From positions 124,001 to 188,000 of the forward strand of contig NZ_BDBR01000002.1 in assembly GCF_001613085.1 (NCBI RefSeq): a stretch of 64,000 nt of DNA, in the 5' to 3' direction. Below are positions 53,670 to 63,370 of this stretch, piece after piece. The translations under genes were made by a program, and so were the position numbers. Source of the DNA: Nocardia salmonicida NBRC 13393 (GTDB lineage Bacteria; Actinomycetota; Actinomycetes; Mycobacteriales; Mycobacteriaceae). Numbering within the stretch: position 1 is the stretch's first letter; every line of letters starts with the position of its first letter. The notes under the pieces were generated by a model. It was not told the origin of the DNA and ran no database searches. It saw only the letters and a program-made list of their open reading frames with translations.

Positions 53670-54902
53670 CTAGGTGCCGAGGAGGATATCGGACATCAGG
53701 TGCTCGATTCGGGCAGCGCCGCATTCGGGATGGTCGGTTCCCATCAATTGCTCCAGGTCGACGACGAGGGCGAGTGCTGCGTGGACGAGGACTTGGGCGT
53801 GCGCGGGCGGTAAGGAGGGCCGGGCGGCGGTGACGAATTGGGCGCAGGCCTCGATGGCGAGTCGCTGACGGTGGTTCATCGTCGCGCCGTCGGCAGCCGG
53901 GAGATTGGCGATCTCGGCGTGGTACACGAAGGACAGTCCGGGCTCGGAGATCGAATCCTGGACATAGCTCTCGATCAGCTGGGTCAGCGCGGCATGTGGG
54001 TCGCCGTCGGAAGCAGCGGTCACGGCGGTCGTGATTCGGTCGAGACGACGATGGAATACGGCGGTGAGCAGGTCACCTTTGCTGCGGTAATAGCGGTAGA
54101 GCGCCGACGCGGAAGGCAGCCCGGACGCTGTCGCGATGTCCTCGACGCTGACGACGGGGTAACCGCGTGTACGGAACAGTTCGACAGCTCGGAACATCAC
54201 CAATTCGTGGTGGTGCCTGCGCACCGCAGGAAGGTCGGTGTCGGCGGGCACCATGGTCGGAAGCGTCGTGCCGACAATCGTTTTGCAGGTCGTGGCCAGA
54301 ATCTCGGCCAGCTCGGGGGCCGGAACGCGGGTGCGGTGGTCGCAGACACTGGTGATCACACTCATCAATGCACTGGTGATGACGGAGCATTCCGCGTCGG
54401 ACAGTTCGGGTCGCATCTGCTCGATCCGATTGCGCAAAGCGGCTTCGGTGGTGGCGACCTGATCCAGCAGAATGCGCCGGTCGTCGTCGTCGAGGTAGCG
54501 GTGCTGCCATCGCAGCAGCGCACCGCAGCCCCGGTTGGCGAGCGCGGCACCGATCATGGCGTCGACGGTGAAGTCGAACTTGCGCTGAGGATCCCAGTTC
54601 CTCGCAACTTCGGGCAGGCGCACCACCCGCACTCCGAGTTCGCTGAGCCGTAGCGTCTCCTGCCGGAACAGGCTGTATTTGCTGGGAAAATGCCGATACA
54701 CAGCGGCGTGGCTGATGTCCAACTTGGCGCCGATTTCGTTCATGCTCACGCCGTGCAGTCCTCGTGCACCGAATGCTTCGGCGGAAACCCGTGCGATGTG
54801 CTCACGACGGTCGGCCGGCCTCCGCCGGACCGGCGCAGGGCTACTCGGCTTCGGTTGGGGACCAGGCGCTGTCTTTGCTGTGTGAACTCTACCAACGACC
54901 AT
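53670..54902 (-). CDS. Tandem TetR-family regulator with two HTH domains
   Basis: From the ATG at 54902 (an in-frame start at 55001 is less likely) the protein is 410 residues with two complete TetR units. The first HTH is in VSMNEIGAKLDISHAAVYRHFPSKYSLF (about 50-80). The second is in VSVEDIATASGLPSASALYRYYRSKGDLL (about 245-275). Each is followed by a helical domain. Single-chain double TetR proteins occur in mycolic-acid actinobacteria. Such a protein could bind an operator as a pseudo-dimer. Its target is unknown; a candidate palindrome is immediately upstream. Confidence 0.88.
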   Translation of the reverse strand: MVVGRVHTAKTAPGPQPKPSSPAPVRRRPADRREHIARVSAEAFGARGLHGVSMNEIGAKLDISHAAVYRHFPSKYSLFRQETLRLSELGVRVVRLPEVARNWDPQRKFDFTVDAMIGAALANRGCGALLRWQHRYLDDDDRRILLDQVATTEAALRNRIEQMRPELSDAECSVITSALMSVITSVCDHRTRVPAPELAEILATTCKTIVGTTLPTMVPADTDLPAVRRHHHELVMFRAVELFRTRGYPVVSVEDIATASGLPSASALYRYYRSKGDLLTAVFHRRLDRITTAVTAASDGDPHAALTQLIESYVQDSISEPGLSFVYHAEIANLPAADGATMNHRQRLAIEACAQFVTAARPSLPPAHAQVLVHAALALVVDLEQLMGTDHPECGAARIEHLMSDILLGT

Positions 54903-54919
54903 AGCCCGACAGTAGTGGT

Positions 54920-54945
54920 GGAACACGTTCCGCAGCGGGTTCCAC
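54920..54945. promoter_or_regulatory. Overlapping inverted repeats upstream of tandem TetR gene
   Basis: GGAAC-AC-GTTCC (54920-54931) is symmetric around two bases, and a further GTTCCAC at 54939-54945 pairs with GTGGAAC starting at 54918. They lie directly before the start of the leftward tetR gene, a natural autoregulatory position. Confidence 0.4.
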
Positions 54946-55165
54946 GCTGCCTCGGCAGGAACTGAATCGAAGGTCACATATTCGAAGCTCCTCACCGTCA
55001 AAAGACCATCCAGTCTGCAATGATGCGTCCACGCGTTCTCGTGCTTTCGGCTCAGGCATCAGAAGCTCGGGTAACTTGAACTTGGTCATTCAGTCGGCCG
55101 GCAGAACGGCCGTCTGGCACGCGTCCGCAGTACGTCGGCGATCGCGAGCGCTGACTTCGTGCCAG

Positions 55166-55567
55166 TCAGTGGCGCTGTTCGAGCCCGACGGCGTCTCGTA
55201 GTCGATCCGCGGCCACCCGGAGTTCGGGATCGGTGGACGCGGAGAAATCCAGGAGCGCGGCCAGTGCCTCGGCGATGACATTGAGTTTCTCTTGTGCGGC
55301 CTCGCTCGCGCGGCGGCCGGCGTTCTCGAGCAGTACCACCAACAGCAGCGTGAAGACGCTCGCGACAGTGTGAATGGCGACCTGCCACGTCTTGAGGTCC
55401 GTCCACCACGGCAAGCTGATCAGCCATGCCGTGACGATTCCGGCACAGACGAAGAAGAACGGAGCCTGACTCACTCGCAGCTCGGCCTGCTCGACGAACC
55501 GGTCGAAAGGCGAGCGGTGATCACCTCCGCTACGGCTGCGCGCGGTTTCACTGTGGCGCTCCATCAT
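55166..55567 (-). CDS. Low-affinity iron permease-like small membrane protein
   Basis: A 133-residue protein with two transmembrane segments (about 37-55 and 66-83) and the family pattern WQVAIHTVASVFTLLLVVLLENAGRRASEAAQEKLN. This agrees with the low affinity iron permease family (PF04120 type), though transport by bacterial members is unproven. The gene is divergent from the nickel/cobalt transporter operon. Confidence 0.75.
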   Translation of the reverse strand: MMERHSETARSRSGGDHRSPFDRFVEQAELRVSQAPFFFVCAGIVTAWLISLPWWTDLKTWQVAIHTVASVFTLLLVVLLENAGRRASEAAQEKLNVIAEALAALLDFSASTDPELRVAADRLRDAVGLEQRH

Positions 55568-55693
55568 CGAATTCTAGGCCCATCTCACCCCTGTCGCAGC
55601 CGGACCGATGTCGCGGTCGGACATTCCTTCATCTGTTCACTTGGACAGATAAAGGGCGTAGTGTTCTGACAGGTGAACGGCAGCACCGTAGCA

Positions 55694-56770
55694 ATGCATA
55701 TGAGCGACGGGATCGTCGATGCGCCGACGTCGCTGATCTTCGCGGGGATCGCGGCGGTGGGACTCGGGCTCGCGGGCTGGCGAGCACGAGCTGAACTCGA
55801 TGAGCGTGCCGCGCCGATGGCCGGGCTGGTGGCCGCGTTCATCTTCGCGGTCCAGATGGTGAACTTCCCGATCCTGCCCGGTGTGAGTGGGCACCTGCTG
55901 GGTGGGGCGCTGGCCGCGATTCTGGTCGGGCCCGCTCTCGGGGCATTGTGCGTGGCGGTGGTGCTGGTCGTGCAGGCGCTGCTGTTCGCCGACGGCGGGC
56001 TGACCGCACTCGGCACCAACATCACGAACATGGCCCTGATCGGCGTCGGCGTGGGATATCTCGTCGCTCGGGCCGGGACAGCGCTGCTGCACCGGCGTAG
56101 CGACACCGGGATGGGTGTCGTGGCGTTCGTCGCCGCTTTCATCGGAACACTGTGTGCCGCAATGGGTTTTGTCGTCGAATACGCAATCGGCGGGGCTGCG
56201 GGCTCCACGGTCGGGGCGGTCGCGGGGTTCATGTTCCTCACCCACGCGTTGATCGGGGTCGGCGAAGGCATCATCACGGCGATCACCGTGGTGGCGGTGG
56301 TGAGCGTACGACCCGATCTGGTCTATGTGCTGCGTGCCGCCGGACCGGTGTCCGCGAAAGCGTCTCCCGCTCGCGTGCGGTTGTCGTTCACCGGTTTTCT
56401 GTGGGTGTTCGCCGCGACGTCGGTGCTCGTTGCCGGGGTGCTGTCCTATGCCGCGAGTTCACAGCCCGACGGGCTCGACGCCACCACCCGACGCGGGTGC
56501 TCCACGGTCGAGGTGAACGGGGCCGAGGAGCTGCACGGTGAGTGCATCGCGCAGAGCGCCGAGGAACACCGGTTCGTCGGTTCTCCGCTGGCGGACTACG
56601 CGATCGACGGCAACAGCGATCTGGCCGGTCCGGCAGGCGTCGTCGGTGTCGGAGCCGCCTTCGCTGTGCTGTTCGCGGTGGCCCGCACCATCCGGATCGG
56701 CCGAAACGGATCGCGCCCGGCGGCCCGCGCGGGTGATGTCGCGGCGCGGTCGGATACGGAGCGGGAGTAG
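55694..56770 (+). CDS. cbiM: Ni/Co ECF transporter component CbiM with CbiN-like (PDGL) tail
   Basis: The ATG at 55694 is preferred because it gives the N-terminus Met-His-Met-Ser-Asp-Gly, and CbiM/NikM proteins need an N-terminal Met-His for metal binding. A GTG at 55673 is the alternative. The 358-residue protein has about seven to eight helices (GGALAAILVGPALGAL; FLTHALIGVGEG). The C-terminal part carries PDGLD after helix, typical of the CbiN/PDGLE domain fused to CbiM. It forms the substrate-binding unit of a nickel or cobalt importer; nearby hydrogenase genes favour nickel. Confidence 0.88.
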   Translation: MHMSDGIVDAPTSLIFAGIAAVGLGLAGWRARAELDERAAPMAGLVAAFIFAVQMVNFPILPGVSGHLLGGALAAILVGPALGALCVAVVLVVQALLFADGGLTALGTNITNMALIGVGVGYLVARAGTALLHRRSDTGMGVVAFVAAFIGTLCAAMGFVVEYAIGGAAGSTVGAVAGFMFLTHALIGVGEGIITAITVVAVVSVRPDLVYVLRAAGPVSAKASPARVRLSFTGFLWVFAATSVLVAGVLSYAASSQPDGLDATTRRGCSTVEVNGAEELHGECIAQSAEEHRFVGSPLADYAIDGNSDLAGPAGVVGVGAAFAVLFAVARTIRIGRNGSRPAARAGDVAARSDTERE

Positions 56771-57531
56771 TGAGCGCCTCGGTCCACCGGCTGTATCTGG
56801 CGGGGAATTCACCGGCGCATCGGGCGCCGACCGAGGTGAAGATCGTCTGCGCGGTGGTTACGGTGTTCGCGGTCGTGGCGACACCACGGGAGTTGTTGTG
56901 GCCGTTCGGCTGTTATGCTTTGGGCTTGGTCGCGCTGTGGCGGTGGTGGGGAATCGGGCTGCGCTGGATCGCGCCGCGTCTGCTGATCGAGTTGCCGTTC
57001 GTCGTGTTGGCGATCCTGCTGCCCTTCGCCGCCGGGCAACCCCGCACCGAGGTTTTCGGGCTGTCGCTGTCGGTGACCGGCCTCTACGCTGCGTGGGGCA
57101 TTATCGCGAAAGGCACTATCGGCGTGGGCATCTCACTGACCTTGGCCGCGACGACGAGCGTGCGTGCCTTGCCCGAAGGACTGACGCGACTGCGCGTTCC
57201 CGGCACGATCGTGATGATCGTCGTCCTGATGCTGCGCTATGTCGACGTGCTGGTCGACGAGGCGGCGCGGATGCGGCTGGCACGGATCTCACGCGGCGAC
57301 GACCCACGCACACTGCGCCAAGCCGGTGCGACCGCACGCGGCGCGGGCACCCTGTTCCTGCGATCCTACGAACGCGGCGAACGAGTTCATCTGGCCATGC
57401 TGTCACGCGGATTCGACGGCACCGTGCCCGATGTCGGCACCCCGCCTGCCACCCGCAGGCAATGGCTGCTCGGCTGCCTGCCCGCAGCCGCCGCGATCGC
57501 GGTCTGCGCGGGTGCTTGGATGGTGCGGTGA
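56770..57531 (+). CDS. cbiQ: ECF transporter transmembrane component CbiQ
   Basis: The GTG at 56770 shares a base with the cbiM stop. The 253-residue protein has five to six hydrophobic helices. The EcfT coupling motifs MRLARISRGD and ERVHLAMLSRGFDG bind the ATPase. It is the scaffold between CbiM and CbiO. Confidence 0.92.
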   Translation: MSASVHRLYLAGNSPAHRAPTEVKIVCAVVTVFAVVATPRELLWPFGCYALGLVALWRWWGIGLRWIAPRLLIELPFVVLAILLPFAAGQPRTEVFGLSLSVTGLYAAWGIIAKGTIGVGISLTLAATTSVRALPEGLTRLRVPGTIVMIVVLMLRYVDVLVDEAARMRLARISRGDDPRTLRQAGATARGAGTLFLRSYERGERVHLAMLSRGFDGTVPDVGTPPATRRQWLLGCLPAAAAIAVCAGAWMVR

Positions 57532-58247
57532 CCGAACCGACGGCACCGGCGGTGCGTGTGGTCGACCTGGCGTTCGCCTATCCCGACGGGACCGGCGCGC
57601 TGAACGGGGTGAACCTGGAGATCGCGCCAGGGGAGCGGGTGGCCGTTCTCGGGCCCAACGGCGCGGGCAAATCCACCCTGATGCTGCATCTGAACGGGGT
57701 ACTCACCGCAACCTCGGGGGAGGTGCACATCGGCGGGATGCGGCTGGACCGCAACAGTGTTCGCGCCATTCGGCAACGGGTCGGGGTGGTGTTCCAGGAC
57801 CCCGACGACCAACTGTTCATGCCGACCGTGGAACAGGACGTCGCGTTCGGGCCCGCCAACTTCGGTGTCCGCGGCGACGCCCTGGCCGAATACGTACGGG
57901 AGGCGCTGGACGGGGTGGGGATGACGGATCGGGCCGGGCGTTCACCGGCGCACCTGTCGCTCGGGGAACGCCGCCGGGCCGCGCTGGCCACGGTGCTGTC
58001 GTGTCGACCGGAGGTCCTCGTCCTCGACGAGCCCGCCGCCAACCTCGATCCGGTGGCCCGCCGCGAACTCGCCGGGATCCTGTTGTCGCTGCCGACCACC
58101 ATGCTCGTGGTGACCCACGACCTGCCCTACGCGCAACGGATCTGCGAGCGAGCCGTCATCCTCGACGCCGGCGAAGTCGTCGCCGACGGCCCCACCGCCG
58201 ACATCCTCGGCGATGCCGCGCTGCTCGCCGCACACCGGCTCAGCTGA
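57528..58247 (+). CDS. cbiO: ECF transporter ATPase CbiO
   Basis: The GTG overlaps the cbiQ stop (GTGA), giving 239 residues. Walker A GPNGAGKST (about 43-51), Q-loop VVFQDPDDQLF, signature LSLGERRR and Walker B VLVLDEPAANLDP are complete, as is the switch His in VTHD. It energises the Ni/Co importer encoded directly upstream. Confidence 0.94.
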   Translation: MTEPTAPAVRVVDLAFAYPDGTGALNGVNLEIAPGERVAVLGPNGAGKSTLMLHLNGVLTATSGEVHIGGMRLDRNSVRAIRQRVGVVFQDPDDQLFMPTVEQDVAFGPANFGVRGDALAEYVREALDGVGMTDRAGRSPAHLSLGERRRAALATVLSCRPEVLVLDEPAANLDPVARRELAGILLSLPTTMLVVTHDLPYAQRICERAVILDAGEVVADGPTADILGDAALLAAHRLS

Positions 58248-58659
58248 GCATGTGCCGACCATCGCGTAGGTGGGTTGCTCAGGAGTAACCTGAGCGATGG
58301 GTTCACCCTCGACGAGCCGAGACTGCGATGCACGAAATGGCGATCACCCAGAGTGTCATCGACGCCGTGTGCGAACACGCGGCGGGTGCACAGGTGCACA
58401 GCGTGCTCCTGGAGGTGGGCGTGCTGTGCGCGGTCGTTCCGGAGGCGATGCAGTTCTGCTTCGAACTCGCTGCCGAGGACACCCTGGCCGAGGGCGCGCG
58501 CCTCGAGATCGACGTGGTACCCGGCCGGGCGGGCTGCCGAAGCTGTGGCGCGGAGTTCACCGTGCTCGAGCCGATCGCACTGTGCGAGTGCGGCAGCGCC
58601 GATGTCGAGATCAGAGCCGGGCACGAACTCCGAATCCGCTCGATGGAAGTGAGCCGAGA

Positions 58660-59499
<840 letters not shown>

Positions 59500-59505
59500 A
59501 CTGAC

Positions 59506-59519
59506 GTGATCAGGATCAC
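59506..59519. promoter_or_regulatory. CRP/GlxR-like site before the hydrogenase genes
   Basis: GTGATCAGGATCAC fits the GTGA-N6-TCAC pattern of CRP-family sites and is followed by A, giving TCACA on one side. It lies between hypB and the small subunit, about 50-65 bases upstream of its start. A separate promoter for the hydrogenase structural genes, responsive to a CRP/FNR-type regulator, is plausible. Confidence 0.45.
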
Positions 59520-59570
59520 AGCGTAGGTTCTCGCGAGCCTGCGATCTCGCTTCAGAAAGTGGCACAGCCC

Positions 59571-60626
59571 ATGCCTACCCAGGAAGCAATCAAAGCAGAA
59601 CAGGCCCTGATCCATGTGCTGTGGATCAACGCGGGCCTCAGTTGTGACGGTGATTCGGTCGCGCTGACCGCCGCGACGCAGCCCAGTATCGAGGAGATCG
59701 CGCTCGGCGCTCTTCCCGGCCTCCCGCAGATCTCGGTCCACTGGCCGTTGATCGACTTCGAATGCGGTCCCACCGGCGGCGCCGACGATTTCCTCGAATG
59801 GTTCTTCAAAGCCGACCGTGGTGAACTCGAACCTTTCGTGCTCGTGGTGGAAGGTTCCATCCCGAACGAACAGCTCCACGAGGAGGGCTACTGGTGCGGT
59901 TTCGGCAACGATCCCGCCACCGGACAGCCGATGACGACCAGTGAATGGCTCGATCGGCTGGCCCCGAAGGCCACCGCGGTGGTCGCGGTCGGCACCTGTG
60001 CCACCTACGGCGGCATCCACGCCATGGCGGGTAACCCCACCGGCGCGATGGGTGTGCCGGACTACCTCGGCTGGGACTGGAAATCCAAGGCCGGAATCCC
60101 GATCGTGTGCGTGCCCGGTTGTCCGGCCCATCCGGACAACATGTCCGAAACGCTGACCTACCTGCTCTACATGGCCACCGGACAGGCCCCGATGATTCCC
60201 CTCGACGAGGCGCTGCGCCCGAAATGGCTGTTCGGCGCCACCGTCCACGAAGGCTGTGATCGGGCGGGCTATTACGAGGAAGGCGATTTCGCCGACGAGT
60301 ACGGCTCCCCGAAATGCATTGTGAAACTGGGGTGTTGGGGCCCGGTGGTCAAATGCAACGTCCCCAAGCGGGGCTGGATCAACGGCGTCGGTGGCTGCCC
60401 GAACGTGGGCGGCATCTGCATCGGCTGCACCATGCCGGGATTCCCGGACAAATTCATGCCGTTCATGGACGAGCCGCCCGGCGGCAAGATCTCCTCGACG
60501 GCATCAGGGCTGTACGGGTCGGTGATCCGCAGTCTGCGCCACATCACCGGACGCACGGTGGACAAGGAGCCGCGATGGCGGCACAAGGGCGAGAAGCTGG
60601 AATCCGGCGCCACCCGCACCTGGTAG
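59571..60626 (+). CDS. hhyS: [NiFe] hydrogenase small subunit, group 1h (actinobacterial)
   Basis: The ATG at 59571 starts a 351-residue small subunit; a GTG at 59559 is an alternative. The proximal cluster motif reads CDGD (Cys25, Asp28), with Cys143 and Cys184, so one of the usual cysteines is an aspartate, the known mark of actinobacterial high-affinity hydrogenases. Medial and distal ligands appear in CIVKLGCWGPVVKC, CPNVGGICIGC and a His in ATVHEG. There is no Tat signal peptide. It should carry electrons from the large subunit; the enzyme oxidises H2 at atmospheric level, tolerant of oxygen. Confidence 0.93.
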   Translation: MPTQEAIKAEQALIHVLWINAGLSCDGDSVALTAATQPSIEEIALGALPGLPQISVHWPLIDFECGPTGGADDFLEWFFKADRGELEPFVLVVEGSIPNEQLHEEGYWCGFGNDPATGQPMTTSEWLDRLAPKATAVVAVGTCATYGGIHAMAGNPTGAMGVPDYLGWDWKSKAGIPIVCVPGCPAHPDNMSETLTYLLYMATGQAPMIPLDEALRPKWLFGATVHEGCDRAGYYEEGDFADEYGSPKCIVKLGCWGPVVKCNVPKRGWINGVGGCPNVGGICIGCTMPGFPDKFMPFMDEPPGGKISSTASGLYGSVIRSLRHITGRTVDKEPRWRHKGEKLESGATRTW

Positions 60627-60638
60627 GAGGCGATTGGA

Positions 60639-62435
60639 ATGACTGCCATCATCCCCGAGCCGTCACACAAGCGGATCGATCCCGACAGCCTGGTCGAAAT
60701 GGCCTGGGACCCGATCACCCGCATCGTCGGCAGCCTGGGAATCTATACCAAGATCGATTTCGAGAACCGTGAAGTGGTCGAGTGTCACAGCACGTCGTCC
60801 ATCTTCCGCGGCTACTCGATCTTCATGCGGGGCAAGGACCCCCGCGACGCGCATTTCATCACCAGTCGCATTTGCGGGATCTGCGGCGACAATCACGCCA
60901 CCTGCTCCTGCTATGCCCAGAACATGGCCTACGGGGTGAAACCGCCGCACCTGGGCGAGTGGATCGTCAATCTCGGTGAGGCCGCGGAATACATGTTCGA
61001 CCACAACATCTTCCAGGAGAATCTGGTCGGCGTGGATTTCTGCGAGAAGATGGTCGCCGAGACCAACCCCGGCGTCCTGGCCCAGGCGGAGAAGACCACC
61101 GCACCGCATTCGGCCGAGCACGGTTATCGCTCCATCGCCGACATCATGCGCGCGCTCAATCCGTTCACCGGTGAGTTCTACCGGGAAGCGCTGCAGGTCA
61201 GCCGCTACACCCGTGAGATGTTCTGCCTGATGGAGGGCCGACATGTGCACCCGTCGACGCTGTATCCCGGCGGTGTGGGAACCGTCGCGACCATCCAGCT
61301 GATGACCGACTACATGACGCGCCTGATGCGCTACGTCGAATTCATGAAGAAGGTCGTTCCGATGCACGACGATCTCTTCGACTTCTTCTACGAGGCGCTG
61401 CCGGGCTACGAACAGGTCGGACTGCGGCGCACCCTGCTGGGTTGCTGGGGCTCCTTCCAAGACCCCGAGGTGTGCAATTTCGAGTACAAGGACATGGAGG
61501 AGTGGGGTCGGCGGATGTTCGTCACCCCCGGCGTGGTCGTCGACGGAAAACTGGTCACCACGTCCCTGGTCGACATCAATCTCGGCATCCGAATCCTGTT
61601 GGGCAGTTCGTATTACGACGACTGGACCGACCAGGAGATGTTCGTGAAGACCGACCCGCTCGGTAATCCGGTCGACCGCCGTCACCCCTGGAACCAGCAC
61701 ACCAACCCCAAGCCGCAGAAGCGCGATATGGACGACAAGTACAGCTGGGTGATGTCGCCGCGCTGGTTCGACGGCACCGACCATCTGGCCCTCGACACCG
61801 GCGGTGGGCCGCTGGCGCGGCTGTGGTCGACGGCGCTGGCCGGGCTCGTCGACATCGGCTACGTGAAGTCGACCGGGCACAGCGTGCAGATCAACCTGCC
61901 CAAGACCGCGTTGAAGGGCCCGGTCAGCTTCGAATGGCAGATTCCCGCGTTCGGCAGCAACACCATCGAACGCAACCGCGCCCGCACCTACTTCCAGGCT
62001 TACGCCGCGGCCAGCGCGTTGCACTTCGCGGAGCAGGCGCTCGTGGAGATCCGGGCGGGACGGACCAAGACGTGGGAGCACTTCGAGGTACCCGACGAGG
62101 GCATCGGCTGCGGGTTCACCGAGGCGGTGCGCGGGGTCCTGTCCCACCACATGGTGATCAGGGACGGCAAGATCGCGAACTACCACCCGTATCCGCCGAC
62201 GCCGTGGAATGCCAACCCCCGCGACAGTTTCGGCACGCCGGGACCCTACGAGGACGCGGTGCAGGGCCAGCCGATCTTCGAGGAGAACGACCGCGAGCAC
62301 TTCAAGGGCATCGACATCATGCGTACTGTGCGCAGCTTCGATCCCTGCCTGCCGTGCGGTGTGCACATGTATCTCGGCAACGGCAAGTCCCTGGACAAAC
62401 TCCACTCGCCGACCCAGACACTCACCGGGGAGTAA
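60639..62435 (+). CDS. hhyL: [NiFe] hydrogenase large subunit, group 1h
   Basis: A 598-residue large subunit with nickel-binding motifs SRICGICGDNH (Cys79, Cys82) and DPCLPCGVH (Cys570, Cys573). A 22-residue C-terminal peptide after His576 is expected to be removed by a maturation protease during assembly. The gene is 12 bases after hhyS. The maturation protease and HypC-F are not in the window. The protein houses the Ni-Fe centre that splits H2. Confidence 0.95.
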   Translation: MTAIIPEPSHKRIDPDSLVEMAWDPITRIVGSLGIYTKIDFENREVVECHSTSSIFRGYSIFMRGKDPRDAHFITSRICGICGDNHATCSCYAQNMAYGVKPPHLGEWIVNLGEAAEYMFDHNIFQENLVGVDFCEKMVAETNPGVLAQAEKTTAPHSAEHGYRSIADIMRALNPFTGEFYREALQVSRYTREMFCLMEGRHVHPSTLYPGGVGTVATIQLMTDYMTRLMRYVEFMKKVVPMHDDLFDFFYEALPGYEQVGLRRTLLGCWGSFQDPEVCNFEYKDMEEWGRRMFVTPGVVVDGKLVTTSLVDINLGIRILLGSSYYDDWTDQEMFVKTDPLGNPVDRRHPWNQHTNPKPQKRDMDDKYSWVMSPRWFDGTDHLALDTGGGPLARLWSTALAGLVDIGYVKSTGHSVQINLPKTALKGPVSFEWQIPAFGSNTIERNRARTYFQAYAAASALHFAEQALVEIRAGRTKTWEHFEVPDEGIGCGFTEAVRGVLSHHMVIRDGKIANYHPYPPTPWNANPRDSFGTPGPYEDAVQGQPIFEENDREHFKGIDIMRTVRSFDPCLPCGVHMYLGNGKSLDKLHSPTQTLTGE

Positions 62436-62440
62436 CGGTG

Positions 62441-63370
62441 ATGCCGGATCGTCCGGGGGAGCACGACGAGGCGGCGTTCGACCCGGACCGGTGGCGCGGC
62501 GCAGGCGACCGGATCGAGACCCTGCTGAACGCGAGTTCGGCGGGTGGCGTCGTCGCTCGCGAGCGTGCCGAGCAACTGGTGCGAGAGGTCGCCGACCTCT
62601 ACGGTGCCGGGCTGGCGCGGGTCCTGGAACTGGTCGATGGTGGCATCCGTGAGCGACTCGTCGCCGACGATCTGATCGCGAGTCTGCTGCTGGTACACGG
62701 CCTGCATCCGCACGACGTGCACACCCGGGTCCGCGCGGCACTCGACAGCGTGCGCCCCTACCTGGGGTCCCACGGTGGTGACGTGGAACTGCTCGGCGTG
62801 GCCGACGGTGTCGTGCGCCTCGAACTGTCGGGCAGTTGTCGCACCTGTCCCTCCTCGTCGGTGACCCTGGAACTGGCGGTGGAGGACGCGGTGCGCGCCG
62901 CCGCGCCGGAGATCGAGTCGATCGAAGTGGCTGCCGCGCAACCGGAATCGACGGATTCATTGATCTCCGCCGATTCGTTGTTCGCTCGGGTACACGCCGA
63001 CGCCCACCCGGTCGAGTCGCAGCACGGGAGCTGGATCGCGGTCCCGGAACTGGGAGAACTCGGTGCGGGCGAGGTCGGTGGCTTCGTCATCGGCGGGCAG
63101 ACCGTGCTCGCCTGCCGGGTCGGTGACGATCTGTTCGTCTACCGCGATCACTGCCCCGCCTGCGACAACTCGCTCGCCGGCGCGGTTTTGCATCGCCGGA
63201 TGGGTTTCCCGGTCGGTGACGCCGTGTTGCGCTGCCCGACCTGCCGGGCGCACTACGACGCCGTCCATGCCGGTGCCAGAGTCGACGGCGAAGGACATCT
63301 GGAACCACTGCCGGTGCTGGTGCGTGCGGGGGAGCTCTCGGTGGCCGTGCCGGTGGGGGTGGCCGGGTGA
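62441..63370 (+). CDS. NifU-domain/Rieske-like fusion, hydrogenase accessory
   Basis: The ATG at 62441 (GTG at 62438 possible; GGGGAG upstream) gives 309 residues. The N-terminal region has a NifU-type Fe-S scaffold motif CRTCPSSS (Cys133, Cys136) in a HGGDVELLGV context. The C-terminal region is Rieske-like but has CPAC (238/241) and CPTCRAH (265/268, His271) instead of CxH and CxxH. It may hold a four-Cys cluster or zinc. It overlaps the next gene by four bases. It is probably a cluster-assembly or electron-transfer partner of the hydrogenase. Confidence 0.82.
   Translation: MPDRPGEHDEAAFDPDRWRGAGDRIETLLNASSAGGVVARERAEQLVREVADLYGAGLARVLELVDGGIRERLVADDLIASLLLVHGLHPHDVHTRVRAALDSVRPYLGSHGGDVELLGVADGVVRLELSGSCRTCPSSSVTLELAVEDAVRAAAPEIESIEVAAAQPESTDSLISADSLFARVHADAHPVESQHGSWIAVPELGELGAGEVGGFVIGGQTVLACRVGDDLFVYRDHCPACDNSLAGAVLHRRMGFPVGDAVLRCPTCRAHYDAVHAGARVDGEGHLEPLPVLVRAGELSVAVPVGVAG

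Noticed and set aside
55568..55693. Cobalamin or Ni/Co riboswitch before cbiM
   Set aside because: No B12-box-like sequence or multi-helix fold was found; only a distant GTTCAC/GTGAAC pair (55635-55640 and 55673-55678), too weak to call.
60663..62960. Open frame of 765 codons opposite the hydrogenase large subunit
   Set aside because: It mirrors the codon structure of hhyL, has no ribosome site and shows low-complexity composition.
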